In this document: positions 24,351-33,321 of the stretch, piece by piece
Position numbering within the stretch: position 1 is the first letter of the stretch
Layout: every line of letters begins with the position of its first letter
From: Pseudomonas psychrophila HA-4
GTDB taxonomy: Bacteria; Pseudomonadota; Gammaproteobacteria; Pseudomonadales; Pseudomonadaceae
Assembly: GCF_000282975.1 (NCBI RefSeq)
Contig: NZ_ALJC01000126.1
Span: forward strand, 1-48,446
Length of the DNA stretch: 48,446 bases
Direction: 5' to 3'
Translations under genes and position numbers: made by a program
Notes under the pieces: generated by a model
Told to the model about the DNA's origin: nothing
The model's input: the letters and a program-made list of their open reading frames with translations, nothing else
The model's database searches: none

Positions 24351-25247
24351 TTACGGCAGCAGGTTCTTCAGTGCTGCCAACTCCTGCGGCGTGGCGCCTT
24401 TTATAAACAGCTCAATCTGGCTCAGGCTGTCGGGCAGGTTTAAATGCTCGGGCTGTATCTCTTCGCCCGTGCTGACCAGCAGCGCAAAGTGAATCACGTT
24501 CTCCAGCTCACGGGTGTTGCCTGGCCAACTGTGGCGTTCCAGTACCCGTTGCGCGCTGTCACTGATAAACGGCACTGGCAGGTTAAGGCGCTGGCTGTAG
24601 ATGCCCAAAAAGTATTCGGCCAGCGACAAAATATCGCCCACTCGTTCGCGCAAGGCTGGTAACGCCAATTGCCCCTCGCTGAGGTAGTGATACAGGCGCC
24701 CGTGGAATTTGCCCGCTTTTACAGCCTGCGCCAGATCGATGCTGGTGGCCGCCACCAGCCGCACATCCACCGGGCTTGGTTGATGGGCGCCGACTCGCGT
24801 GACTTCGTGGGTTTCGAGGGCCGCTAGGAGCTTGACCTGAATACCCAGCGGCAAATCACCGATTTCATCCAGGTATAAGGTGCCGCCATTGGCCGAGCCA
24901 AACCATCCGGCGCGGCTGCTGGCCGAACTGCTGTGGGCGCCAGGTGCGTAGCCGAACAGTTCGGCGTCGGCATAGGTCGGGCTAATCGCACCGCAATTAA
25001 CCGATACAAACAAGCCGGGGCGGTCGCTGGCGCGATGAATGTGCCGGGCTAGCAGTTCTTTGCCGCTGCCGGTTTCGCCGCGAATCAGTACAGGCAAGGC
25101 ACGCGGGGCGAGCAGTTGCAGGTCGTCACGTAATTGGCGCGAGCGCGGGTCAACAAACACCAGCGCTTTGGCGCGAATGCTCAGTGGGCTTTTTTCTGCG
25201 TCGGGAAAGGTCAGCAGTGGCTGACCAAAGGTTTCATGCTGACTCAT
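24351..25247 (-). CDS. Sigma-54-activator-type AAA+ protein, altered GAFTGA, no HTH (SfnR-like)
   Basis: A 298-residue AAA+ domain protein related to bacterial enhancer-binding proteins such as SfnR. Walker A GETGSGKE (57-64), Walker B GTLYLDEIGD (122-131) and the C-terminal PGNTRELENVIHFALL are intact. The sigma-54 contact motif GAFTGA is replaced by GAHSSS (103-108, in ELFGYAPGAHSSS). The protein stops about where the Fis-type DNA-binding helix-turn-helix should begin, and no HTH is found in other frames downstream. It may act as a co-regulator without its own DNA binding, or be non-functional. It lies between the hydrolase and metQ, probably one unit. Confidence 0.75.
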   Translation of the reverse strand: MSQHETFGQPLLTFPDAEKSPLSIRAKALVFVDPRSRQLRDDLQLLAPRALPVLIRGETGSGKELLARHIHRASDRPGLFVSVNCGAISPTYADAELFGYAPGAHSSSASSRAGWFGSANGGTLYLDEIGDLPLGIQVKLLAALETHEVTRVGAHQPSPVDVRLVAATSIDLAQAVKAGKFHGRLYHYLSEGQLALPALRERVGDILSLAEYFLGIYSQRLNLPVPFISDSAQRVLERHSWPGNTRELENVIHFALLVSTGEEIQPEHLNLPDSLSQIELFIKGATPQELAALKNLLP

Positions 25248-25297
25248 GGCAGGCTCCCGCCCGCCGCCGATGGGTGGGCGCGGGCGTCACAAAAAAT

Positions 25298-25879
25298 TCA
25301 GGCTCGGCGTAGAGCACCGTGCTCAATGCGGGTTTGCAGGCGATACAAAAAGGCGAACCCTTGCTCCCAGCGCTGATGGCCGGACTTGACGTTGATATGT
25401 CCGGCGCCGCTGAGAATGCCGACCTCGGCGCCCCATTGACGGGCGAACTGCATGGCGCGAGGCGCGCTGGCCGCTGCATCGTTGTCCGAACCGACGACGT
25501 GGCTCGGGAACGGCAGGGTTTGCGTCGGGATGGGTGCAAAGTTACGCAGCGCGGGAGCGCAGGTTGGGCGTTCAACATCGGCAGGGGCCACCAGCAAAGC
25601 ACCGCGCACTTGGCTCAGCAAACTCGCGGGCGCGCGTTCGGCCCAATGCGCGACGGTGATGCAACCCAAGCTGTGGGCAATCAGAATGACCGGTGTGCTG
25701 TCGGCGGCAATCGCTTCAGCCAACGCAGCAATCCAGTCTTCGCGGCGGGGTGTCAGCCAGTCGGCTTGCTCCACCCGAGCACTGTTCGGCAAGCTGTTTT
25801 GCCAGTGGGTTTGCCAATGATCGTCAGACGATCCTTGCCAGCCCGGCACTATCAAATAGCGAATCGATTCGTTGCCCAT
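25298..25879 (-). CDS. RBBP9/YdeN-family alpha/beta hydrolase
   Basis: A 193-residue cytosolic serine hydrolase. The nucleophile elbow AHSLGC places Ser70. The candidate acid is Asp132 or Asp134 (GSDNDAAA), and the base is His161 (SGAGHIN). The N-terminal VPGWQGSSDDHWQTHW is the RBBP9 signature. The substrate is unknown. In pseudomonads it is commonly next to methionine/sulfur uptake genes, as here. The next gene on the strand starts 50 bp downstream. Confidence 0.88.
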   Translation of the reverse strand: MGNESIRYLIVPGWQGSSDDHWQTHWQNSLPNSARVEQADWLTPRREDWIAALAEAIAADSTPVILIAHSLGCITVAHWAERAPASLLSQVRGALLVAPADVERPTCAPALRNFAPIPTQTLPFPSHVVGSDNDAAASAPRAMQFARQWGAEVGILSGAGHINVKSGHQRWEQGFAFLYRLQTRIEHGALRRA

Positions 25880-26102
25880 GGGTGAATGCCTCCAGCGGTA
25901 TGTGTGTTACCGAGTCAGTATAGGGACGGTTTTTAGATTCGCTAAGGAATAAGAAGCTATTTGTTAATAACCAAAAAATCATTCTTGTGCTGGGAGCTGT
26001 GACGTAGATACCGGGGGCTTCAAGAAAACGGGTTGCTGCGCATTCCTTCGCAGCCTTCGGCAGCGACTACAATCAGTGTGTTACTCATAACGAGCTTGCA
26101 CC
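25880..26102. other. Divergent promoter region with a single REP
   Basis: Between the hydrolase operon (minus) and the DUF962 gene (plus). The part near 25940-25990 is AT-rich and includes AATAAGAAG and CATTCTTG, resembling the AAGAAT-type elements upstream of oscA. A single REP-like sequence (ccttcgcagccttcggcagc) lies at about 26043-26070. Confidence 0.4.
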
Positions 26103-26597
26103 ATGAAAAGCCTGGTCGACCATCTGAGCCAATACGCCGCTTACCACCGTGATAAGCGCAATATCGTCACTCACTTTGTGGGCATCCCGCTGATTGTGAT
26201 TGCCGTGGCGGTGCTCTTATCGCGGCCGCAATGGGCGGGCATCTCGCCTGCCGTTTTAGTGATGATCGCCAGCGCGGTGTTTTACCTGCGCCTTGACGTG
26301 CGTCTGGGTGTATTGATGACCGTTTTACTCGGCTTGGTCGTATGGCTGGGGCACAGCTTGACGGCCTTGAGTACGAGCGCGTGGTTGAGCTGGGGGATTG
26401 GGCTGTTTGTGGTTGGCTGGGTGATTCAGTTTGTCGGGCATTACTACGAAGGGCGAAAGCCTGCGTTTATCGACGACGTGACCGGGCTGATCGTGGGGCC
26501 GTTGTTTGTGGTGGTGGAGCTGGGTTTTTTGCTGGGCTGGCGCGGCGATTTGCAGCGAGAGATAGAAGCGCGATTGAAATCGCCTGTGCATTGTTAG
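26103..26597 (+). CDS. DUF962/Mpo1-like integral membrane protein
   Basis: A 164-residue protein with about four membrane segments. It has the Mpo1/YGL010w family pattern, including the N-terminal HRDKRNIVTHFVGIP and the later QFVGHYYEGRKPAFIDD, with conserved His residues. Yeast Mpo1 is an iron-dependent dioxygenase that removes one carbon from 2-hydroxy fatty acids, and the bacterial role is not proven. It stands alone, and an orphan Rhs gene begins about 100 bp downstream. Confidence 0.88.
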   Translation: MKSLVDHLSQYAAYHRDKRNIVTHFVGIPLIVIAVAVLLSRPQWAGISPAVLVMIASAVFYLRLDVRLGVLMTVLLGLVVWLGHSLTALSTSAWLSWGIGLFVVGWVIQFVGHYYEGRKPAFIDDVTGLIVGPLFVVVELGFLLGWRGDLQREIEARLKSPVHC

Positions 26598-26693
26598 CTT
26601 TTCCTGAAAGCCACCCTAGCAGTTCTGCTAGTTATCTTGGGGGGAACATGGGCAGATAGTCACGAGACTGTTCTCGCTCAAGGGCCTAATGCC

Positions 26694-27695
26694 ATGGCTG
26701 ATCAAACACCACTCGCACTAAACACCTACCGCTACGACCCACTGGATCGCATCACCGCTGCCGCACAGGGCGCTAAAACGGTCTCTCAGCGGTTTTACAA
26801 CCAGAAACGACTCGCCACTGACATTCAGGGCACGTCAACCCGTAGTGTGTTCGAGGCAGGGACTTCCGTGCTCGCGCTTCATCAAACCGACCTCAACAGC
26901 CGTGATACCCGCTTGCTAGGAACGAACGTTCAACGGTCGGTGCTGGGCGTGGTTGAGACATACACCACGCAAACTATTGCCTATACCCCTTACGGCAGTC
27001 ATTCGGCTTCTGGGGCCATGCGCAGTGTGTTGGGTTTTAATGGTCAGCGCCCCGATCCTGTGACCGGGCACTACTTATTGGGTAACGGTGTACGGGCTTA
27101 CAGCCCGATTTTGATGCGTTTTAACAGCCCTGATGTGTTGAGCCCGTTTGGGGAGGGAGGAATAAATACCTATGCTTATTGCGGGGGGGATCCTGTTAAT
27201 TATGAGGATCCCTCGGGATATAGAGCTTTGAGTTTTTTACGCGCTCTGAACTTAGGGGACAGAACAGTAACGCCAGCGATAACCCGTTTTACAGAGGGGG
27301 TTGAGCAACAGTTGAGCGATCTTATGTATCGCAGAAGCCTTGAGGTTACGAGGCCTCTTCCTCGAGATCAGCCGGTAAGAGCATTACAACAGCGTCTCGC
27401 TCAAGTTAGGGCCGAAGCAGCGCGAGTGAACGCTGAAATTGCAGAGCTATCCCCTGTGGTAATACGGGGCACGGGGCAAGCCCCAGCAGCGCCACAAGTT
27501 TTACAAGGACTGGCTCAAGTACAAACATACAATCAACCGGGCCTTAATGCTGTCACGCAAGGGGTGAACGCTTTGGGTATAAACCCCGTTCCTGCACTCT
27601 CGAACCGTCCCCCTAGTAGATGGCATGTAGACACAAGCTATATTCGGAATGTCGCTGTCACCCGCCCATACAGAAGCAACTATGCAGGGTATTAA
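26694..27695 (+). CDS. Orphan Rhs-core protein with variable tail (B)
   Basis: A 333-residue protein sharing its core with the Rhs protein at 22285-23271: TYRYDPLDRI near the N-terminus, DPVTGHYLLGNGVRAYSP, RFNSPDVLSPFGEGG and the junction NTYAYCGGDPVNYEDPSG. The tail of about 165 residues is unrelated to the first protein's tail. It includes a helical, probably coiled-coil stretch (RALQQRLAQVRAEAARVNAE) and a C-terminus rich in Arg, Tyr and Ser. No toxin motif is recognised. The ATG at 26694 with AAGGG upstream is preferred to one 57 nt earlier. The orientation is opposite to copy A. Confidence 0.75.
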   Translation: MADQTPLALNTYRYDPLDRITAAAQGAKTVSQRFYNQKRLATDIQGTSTRSVFEAGTSVLALHQTDLNSRDTRLLGTNVQRSVLGVVETYTTQTIAYTPYGSHSASGAMRSVLGFNGQRPDPVTGHYLLGNGVRAYSPILMRFNSPDVLSPFGEGGINTYAYCGGDPVNYEDPSGYRALSFLRALNLGDRTVTPAITRFTEGVEQQLSDLMYRRSLEVTRPLPRDQPVRALQQRLAQVRAEAARVNAEIAELSPVVIRGTGQAPAAPQVLQGLAQVQTYNQPGLNAVTQGVNALGINPVPALSNRPPSRWHVDTSYIRNVAVTRPYRSNYAGY

Positions 27696-27721
27696 CCTCT
27701 AACTGTTCACCCAGGCTGTTG

Positions 27722-28369
27722 TCAGTTCTTAAACGCTTGGTGCAACTGAACTAACGTCTCAAAGTGGTACGCGGGCGTGTGCGAGTTCAGCTCTTCAAAG
27801 CTGCCAAAGCCATAGCCCACGGCCGCGGCGTCCAGGCCGTTCTGGCGGGCGCCGATGAGGTCGTGTTTGCGGTCGCCGATCATCAGGGTCTGCGCCGGGT
27901 CTAAACCTTGCTCTGCCATCAGGTGAGCAATCAGCTCGATTTTGTTGGTGCGCGTGCCGTCCAGTTCGCTGCCGTAAATCACGTTAAAGTGCTTGGCGAA
28001 ATCAAAATGCCGGGCGATTTCACGGGCGTAAATCTGCGGTTTTGAGGTGGCGATATACAGCTGGCGCCCCTGCCCGACCAGTTCTTCAAGCAGCGGCGTA
28101 ACGCCGTCGAACACGTGGTTCTCGTACAAGCCGGTCACCGAAAAACGCTCGCGGTAATAACCGACGGCTTCCCAGGCCTGGGCTTCGCTGAACGAATAGA
28201 ACTCCATAAAGGCTTGCAACAAGGGCGGGCCGATGAAGTGTTCCAGTTTGCTCAGGTCAGGTTCATCGATGCCCATTTTGCTCAGGCCGTACTGGATTGA
28301 GCGGGTGATGCCTTCGCGCGGGTCGGTGAGGGTGCCGTCGAGGTCGAACAATACGTTTTGGTAATGCAT
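27722..28369 (-). CDS. HAD-superfamily phosphatase, phosphoglycolate-phosphatase-like
   Basis: A 215-residue cytosolic hydrolase of HAD subfamily IA. Motif I is FDLDGTLTD (nucleophile Asp9, acid Asp11). Motif II is YIATSKPQ. Motif III Lys is near NKIELIAHL and motif IV is MIGDRKHDLIGARQNG. A helical cap lies between motifs I and II. The substrate is unknown (nucleotidase or phosphoglycolate phosphatase). The start is the ATG at 28369 with GGAG 7 nt upstream. It is 22 bp downstream of the gamma carbonic anhydrase gene, and both are divergent from prlC. Confidence 0.9.
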   Translation of the reverse strand: MHYQNVLFDLDGTLTDPREGITRSIQYGLSKMGIDEPDLSKLEHFIGPPLLQAFMEFYSFSEAQAWEAVGYYRERFSVTGLYENHVFDGVTPLLEELVGQGRQLYIATSKPQIYAREIARHFDFAKHFNVIYGSELDGTRTNKIELIAHLMAEQGLDPAQTLMIGDRKHDLIGARQNGLDAAAVGYGFGSFEELNSHTPAYHFETLVQLHQAFKN

Positions 28370-28391
28370 GCAAGGCTCCAAAAAAGTCAGC

Positions 28392-28940
28392 TTAAACGGG
28401 CTGGTCGTAGCCTTCGGCCACGTGCTGGTCTTTGAGTTTTACGTAGTTGCCAGCGCTGTAGGTGAAAAAGGCTTTCTCTTTTTCAGTCAGTTCACGCACT
28501 TGTTTGACCGGGCTACCCACATACAGAAAACCGCTGACCAGACGCTTGCCCGGTGGCACCAGGCTGCCTGCGCCGACGATCACGTCGTCTTCAATCACGG
28601 CGCCATCCATCACGATGCTGCCCATGCCGATCAAAATGCGACTGCCTACGTTGCAGCCATGCAACATGACTTTGTGGGCGATGGTTACGTCATCGCCGAT
28701 CAGCAGCGGGAAACCCTCGGGGTTGAATGGCCCCGCGTGGGTGATGTGCAGTACGCAGCCGTCTTGCACGCTGGTCCGCTCCCCGATGCGGATGCGGTGC
28801 ATATCGCCGCGAATCACGGTCAATGGCCAAATCGAGCTGTCGGCCCCGATCTCGACATCGCCAATCACGACCGCCGAACGATCGACAAAGGCGCGCGCGC
28901 CCAATAAGGGTGTGTGCTGCTGGAACGGACGGATGGACAC
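28392..28940 (-). CDS. Gamma-type carbonic anhydrase family protein
   Basis: A 182-residue protein built of left-handed beta-helix hexapeptide repeats, for example VVIGDVEIGADSSIWPLTVI. It has the expected zinc His residues (in LHITHAGP and AHKVMLHGC) and a C-terminal helix. Homologs form trimers with a metal at the interface. Many bacterial members of this (PaaY/YrdA) branch have weak or no carbonic anhydrase activity, so activity is uncertain. It starts with GTG at 28940, with AAGGAAG 8 nt upstream. It is probably co-transcribed with the HAD phosphatase. Confidence 0.9.
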   Translation of the reverse strand: MSIRPFQQHTPLLGARAFVDRSAVVIGDVEIGADSSIWPLTVIRGDMHRIRIGERTSVQDGCVLHITHAGPFNPEGFPLLIGDDVTIAHKVMLHGCNVGSRILIGMGSIVMDGAVIEDDVIVGAGSLVPPGKRLVSGFLYVGSPVKQVRELTEKEKAFFTYSAGNYVKLKDQHVAEGYDQPV

Positions 28941-29042
28941 AAATAGCTTCCTTCTTTAGCAGTAATAGGGCGTTACAGGGCTGCGGTGACTGACGATTGT
29001 AATTAAGATGGGCCAATGTTTCTTCCAGCCAAGGTGCCAAAC

Positions 29043-31094
29043 GTGAGCGAGAACAACCCTCTATTGCAGCCCTACGACCTGCCGCCGTTCTCGGCGATCC
29101 GTCCTGAGCACGTACAGCCGGCCATCGAGCAGATCCTCGCGGATAACCGCGCTGGCATTCAAAAGATCCTCGCAGACCAAGGCCAGAACCCGACATGGGC
29201 CGGTCTGGTGCTGGCGATGGATGAGTTGAACGACCGTCTGGGCGCGGCTTGGAGCCCGGTCAGCCACCTTAACGCCGTGTGCAACAGCAGCGAACTGCGT
29301 GATGCCTACGAGGCGTGCTTGCCTGCGTTGAGCGCCTACTCTACTGAGATGGGCCAAAACCGCGAGCTGTTCCAAGCTTTCGAAGCCTTGGCGCACAGCC
29401 CGCAGGTGGCTGACTTTGACCAGGCGCAAAAAACCATTCTTGAGCACTCGCTGCGCGATTTCCGTTTGTCGGGTATCGATCTGCCAGAAGCTGAGCAGAA
29501 GCGCTACGCCGAGGTGCAGAGCAAGCTCTCAGAGCTGGGCAGCAAATTCTCTAACCAGTTGCTCGACGCGACCCAGGCCTGGACCAAGCACATTACCGAC
29601 GAGGGCGCGCTGGCGGGCCTGACCGACTCGGCCAAGGCGCAAATGGCCGCCGCCGCACAGGCTAAAGGTCTGGATGGCTGGTTGATCTCGCTTGAATTCC
29701 CAAGCTACTACCCGGTGATGACCTACGCCGAAGACCGCGCCCTGCGCGAAGAAGTCTACGCCGCGTACTGCACCCGTGCGTCGGATCAAGGCCCCAATGC
29801 CGGTAAGTTTGATAACGGCCCGGTGATGGAGCAAATCCTCGATCTGCGCCAAGAGCTTGCACAACTCCTAGGTTTCGGCAGCTTTGCCGAGCTGAGCCTG
29901 GCCACCAAAATGGCTGAAACCCCGGATCAGGTGCTGACCTTCTTGCGTGACTTGGCCAAGCGCACTAAGCCGTTCGCGGCCCGCGACCTTGAGCAACTGC
30001 AAGCCTATGCCAGCGAGCAAGGCTGCCCGGAGCTGAAAAGCTGGGACACCGGTTTCTTCGGCGAGAAGCTTCGCGAACAGCGTTACAGCGTGTCTCAAGA
30101 AGCTTTGCGTGCCTACTTCCCGATCGACACCGTGCTGGAGGGCTTGTTCGCCATCGTGCATCGGCTGTACGGCATCGAGATTGCTGAAATCAAAGGCTTT
30201 GACACCTGGCACCCGGATGTTCGCCTGTTCGAAATCAAAGAAAACGGTCAACACATCGGGCGCTTCTTCTTTGACCTGTATGCCCGTGCTAACAAGCGTG
30301 GTGGTGCTTGGATGGACGGCGCTCGCGACCGTCGCCGTACAGCGTCTGGCGTGTTGCAGAGCCCGGTGGCTAACCTGGTGTGCAACTTCACCCCGGCCGT
30401 ATCGGGCAAGCCTGCGCTGCTGACCCACGACGAAGTGACGACCCTGTTCCACGAATTTGGCCATGGCCTGCACCACATGCTGACTGAAATCGAACACGCA
30501 GGCGTGTCCGGTATTAACGGCGTGGCATGGGATGCGGTCGAGTTGCCAAGCCAGTTCATGGAAAACTGGTGCTGGGAGCCTGAAGGCCTGGCGCTGATTT
30601 CCAGTCACTACGAAACCGGCGAAGCACTGCCTAAAGACCTGCTGGATAAAATGCTGGCAGCCAAGAACTTCCAGTCCGGGCTGATGATGGTTCGCCAGCT
30701 GGAGTTCTCGCTGTTTGACTTCGAACTGCACGCCACCCACGGCGATGGCCGCAGTGTGGCGCGGGTGCTGGACCGCATTCGTGACGAAGTGTCCGTGATG
30801 CGTCCACCGGCCTACAACCGCTTCCCGAATAGCTTCGCGCACATTTTTGCGGGCGGTTACGCAGCGGGTTACTACAGCTACAAATGGGCTGAAGTGCTGT
30901 CGGCGGATGCCTTCTCGCGCTTCGAAGAAGAAGGCGTATTCAACCCACAAACCGGCAAGGCATTCCGACAGGCGATTCTGGCGCGGGGTGGCTCGTTGGC
31001 ACCGATGGAACTGTTCAAGGACTTCCGTGGCCGGGAGCCGTCAATTGACGCGCTGCTGCGTCACAGCGGCCTGACCGAGGACGCGGCAGCATGA
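29043..31094 (+). CDS. prlC: Oligopeptidase A (M3 metallopeptidase)
   Basis: A 683-residue cytosolic zinc peptidase that degrades signal peptides and short oligopeptides. The M3 motif FHEFGHGLHHML places the zinc ligands His470 and His474 and the catalytic Glu471. Length is full. I start at the GTG at 29043 (SENNPLLQPYDLPPF, with AAGGTG 7 nt upstream), which gives the family's usual N-terminus. An ATG 27 nt earlier is possible. A zinc-ribbon gene overlaps its stop (ATGA), the same pairing as in other pseudomonads. Confidence 0.95.
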   Translation: MSENNPLLQPYDLPPFSAIRPEHVQPAIEQILADNRAGIQKILADQGQNPTWAGLVLAMDELNDRLGAAWSPVSHLNAVCNSSELRDAYEACLPALSAYSTEMGQNRELFQAFEALAHSPQVADFDQAQKTILEHSLRDFRLSGIDLPEAEQKRYAEVQSKLSELGSKFSNQLLDATQAWTKHITDEGALAGLTDSAKAQMAAAAQAKGLDGWLISLEFPSYYPVMTYAEDRALREEVYAAYCTRASDQGPNAGKFDNGPVMEQILDLRQELAQLLGFGSFAELSLATKMAETPDQVLTFLRDLAKRTKPFAARDLEQLQAYASEQGCPELKSWDTGFFGEKLREQRYSVSQEALRAYFPIDTVLEGLFAIVHRLYGIEIAEIKGFDTWHPDVRLFEIKENGQHIGRFFFDLYARANKRGGAWMDGARDRRRTASGVLQSPVANLVCNFTPAVSGKPALLTHDEVTTLFHEFGHGLHHMLTEIEHAGVSGINGVAWDAVELPSQFMENWCWEPEGLALISSHYETGEALPKDLLDKMLAAKNFQSGLMMVRQLEFSLFDFELHATHGDGRSVARVLDRIRDEVSVMRPPAYNRFPNSFAHIFAGGYAAGYYSYKWAEVLSADAFSRFEEEGVFNPQTGKAFRQAILARGGSLAPMELFKDFRGREPSIDALLRHSGLTEDAAA

Positions 31095-31369
31095 GTGATG
31101 CACCCGTAAACGTGACAAAAAAACGCTTTATCGCCGGGGCTGTTTGCCCGGCGTGCAGCGAGCCAGACAAGTTGATGATGTGGAACGAAGACGACGTGCC
31201 GCACCGCGAATGCGTGGCGTGTGGCTACTCTGACACGCTGAATGAGCAAGGCCTGTCGGTGCCCAAGGAATTGGGTACGCGGGTGAATACGTCGGCGTTG
31301 AAAAAAGCCCCGGACCCGAAAGTCCAGGCGGTGCAGTTCTTTCCAAATCCGAAGCTGAAAAAGCCTTAA
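31091..31369 (+). CDS. YheV-family zinc-ribbon protein (DUF2387)
   Basis: A 92-residue protein with a four-cysteine zinc ribbon, CPACSEPDK and CVACGYSD, separated by an acidic loop, and a Lys/Pro-rich tail. Function unknown, possibly nucleic-acid or protein binding. Its ATG overlaps the prlC stop by 4 nt, so translation is coupled. In E. coli the related yheV also sits near its own neighbours. The role is not inferable from context here. Confidence 0.88.
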   Translation: MSDAPVNVTKKRFIAGAVCPACSEPDKLMMWNEDDVPHRECVACGYSDTLNEQGLSVPKELGTRVNTSALKKAPDPKVQAVQFFPNPKLKKP

Positions 31370-31407
31370 AGCCTTACGAAAACCCTGTAGTCGCTGACGA
31401 AGCATGA

Positions 31408-31434
31408 GGCTGCGATGCAAACCGCATCGCAGCC
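31408..31434. terminator. Perfect 11-bp inverted repeat between convergent genes (REP-like)
   Basis: GGCTGCGATGC, loop aaacc, GCATCGCAGCC, which extends to 12 bp. It lies between the zinc-ribbon gene and cysA, converging. There is no T-run, so it is a REP-derived stop or stabiliser and not a classical terminator. Confidence 0.6.
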
Positions 31435-31451
31435 TTCTGGTGAGGGCGTTT

Positions 31452-32432
31452 TTACGCCTTCTGCCACACCTTCGGTTTAAAGAACAACGTCTCGCCACGG
31501 GCCAGTTCGGTCAGGCTGTCGTGGTCTTTGACCACTTCCACTTCGATCAGCTCGCTTTGACCTTCTACTTTCAACGTGATGCGGGTGGTCGCTCCCAGTG
31601 GGCGGATGTCACGCACTTGTGCTGCGTGGTGGTCTTCGATTTCGTGACGCGACAACGACACTTCGTGCGGACGGAACAGCACGTGCTGGTCTTCGCCGAT
31701 GTGCAGGCGGTTGGAGTCGCCCAGGAAGTGGTACACGAAATCGCTGGCCGGGTTTTCGTAGACTTCCCCCGGCGAACCAATTTGCTCGATCACGCCTTTG
31801 TTCATGACCACGATACGGTCAGCGACTTCCATCGCCTCTTCTTGGTCGTGCGTCACAAAAACTGAGGTCAGGTTGATGTCTTCGTGCAGGCGTGCAAGCC
31901 AGCGACGCAGTTCTTTACGCACCTTGGCGTCGAGGGCGCCGAACGGTTCGTCGAGCAGCAGCACTTTGGGCTCGACCGCCAAGGCGCGAGCCAAGGCGAT
32001 ACGCTGGCGCTGACCGCCAGAGAGCTGCTCGGGGTAGCGGTCGGAGAGCCAGTCCAGTTGCACCATGTTCAGCAGTTCGTGGACTTTTTCGGCGATGCGG
32101 GTTTCGTTCGGGCGCTCGCCCTTAGGCTTCATGCGCAGGCCGAAAGCCACGTTGTCGAACACCGTCATGTGACGGAACAGCGCGTAATGCTGGAACACAA
32201 AGCCGACGTTGCGATCACGCACGTCATGCCCCGAGACGTCTTCACCGTGGAACACGATGTTGCCCTGATCGGGAGTCTCAAGGCCTGCGATGATGCGTAG
32301 CAACGTGGTTTTGCCACAGCCCGACGGGCCGAGCAGGGCCACCAGTTCGCCGCTTTGGATGTCCAGGTGGATGCTGTTCAGTGCCTTGAAGGCGTTGAAG
32401 TTCTTACTGACGTTACGGACTTCGATCGACAT
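31452..32432 (-). CDS. cysA: Sulfate/thiosulfate ABC importer ATPase CysA
   Basis: A 326-residue peripheral membrane ATPase that drives sulfate and thiosulfate import. Walker A GPSGCGKTT (35-43), signature LSGGQRQR (137-144) and Walker B LLLDEP (158-163) are intact. The C-terminal TOBE-type regulatory domain is about 235-326. It follows cysW by only 3 bp. It is the last gene of oscA-sbp-cysT-cysW-cysA, and the hairpin at 31408-31434 lies downstream. Confidence 0.95.
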   Translation of the reverse strand: MSIEVRNVSKNFNAFKALNSIHLDIQSGELVALLGPSGCGKTTLLRIIAGLETPDQGNIVFHGEDVSGHDVRDRNVGFVFQHYALFRHMTVFDNVAFGLRMKPKGERPNETRIAEKVHELLNMVQLDWLSDRYPEQLSGGQRQRIALARALAVEPKVLLLDEPFGALDAKVRKELRRWLARLHEDINLTSVFVTHDQEEAMEVADRIVVMNKGVIEQIGSPGEVYENPASDFVYHFLGDSNRLHIGEDQHVLFRPHEVSLSRHEIEDHHAAQVRDIRPLGATTRITLKVEGQSELIEVEVVKDHDSLTELARGETLFFKPKVWQKA

Positions 32433-32435
32433 GGT

Positions 32436-33308
32436 TTATTCCTCCGCGGCGCTGGCGCGCAGGCGGTTAATACGGGATTCGCTCCACTGCTTGAGCAGCA
32501 AGATGAAGAGCGCCAGGATCAGCAACAGGGTGGCCACAGCGAAGGCGGCGACGTGGTTGTATTCGTTGTAGAGGATCTCGACGTGCAGCGGCAGGGTGTT
32601 GGTCACCCCGCGAATGTGCCCGGAAACCACCGACACCGCGCCAAATTCGCCCATCGCCCGCGCCGTACACAACACGACGCCGTAGATCAGGCCCCATTTG
32701 ATGTTGGGCACGGTCACGTGCCAGAACATCTGCCAACCGTTGGCGCCCAGCAGGCGTGCGGCTTCTTCTTCCTGGGTGCCCTGCTCTTGCATCAGCGGGA
32801 TCAGTTCACGGGCCACGAAGGGCACGGTGACGAAGATGGTGGCCAGCACAATACCCGGCAAGGCGAAGACGATTTGGATGTCGTGGTCTTGCAGCCATTC
32901 GCCGAAGAAGCCTTGCGCGCCGAACATCAGCACGTAGACCAGACCGGCGATGACGGGCGAGACCGAAAACGGCAGGTCGATCAGGGTGACCAAGATACTT
33001 TTGCCGCGAAAGCTGTATTTGCTCACGCACCATGCGGCGCTGACGCCGAACAGCAGGTTGAGCGGCACCGAAATGACCACGGCGATGATGGTCAGCTTGA
33101 GTGCCGACAAGGCATCAGGCTCAAGAATCGCGTCAAAAAATGCACCGAAACCGAGCTTCAGCCCCTGCGACACGACGATCAGCAGCGGCAGCAGCAGGAA
33201 GACAATAAAGAACAGCCAACCGAGCACGATGAGCGTCCGGCGTGAGCCGGGGCTGCCACGGCGGGCGGCGTTGGCGGCGGATGCCGCGCTTACTGTTGAA
33301 CTGGACAT
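32436..33308 (-). CDS. cysW: Sulfate ABC importer permease CysW
   Basis: A 290-residue inner-membrane permease with six membrane segments and an ABC-permease EAA-like loop (QEEEAARLLGANGWQMFWHV). CysW pairs with CysT to form the channel. The N-terminal Ser/Ala-rich 15 residues are an unusual but harmless extension. It lies 13 bp downstream of cysT and 3 bp upstream of cysA, consistent with co-translation. Confidence 0.94.
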   Translation of the reverse strand: MSSSTVSAASAANAARRGSPGSRRTLIVLGWLFFIVFLLLPLLIVVSQGLKLGFGAFFDAILEPDALSALKLTIIAVVISVPLNLLFGVSAAWCVSKYSFRGKSILVTLIDLPFSVSPVIAGLVYVLMFGAQGFFGEWLQDHDIQIVFALPGIVLATIFVTVPFVARELIPLMQEQGTQEEEAARLLGANGWQMFWHVTVPNIKWGLIYGVVLCTARAMGEFGAVSVVSGHIRGVTNTLPLHVEILYNEYNHVAAFAVATLLLILALFILLLKQWSESRINRLRASAAEE

Positions 33309-33321
33309 GCGCTGGCCTCCT

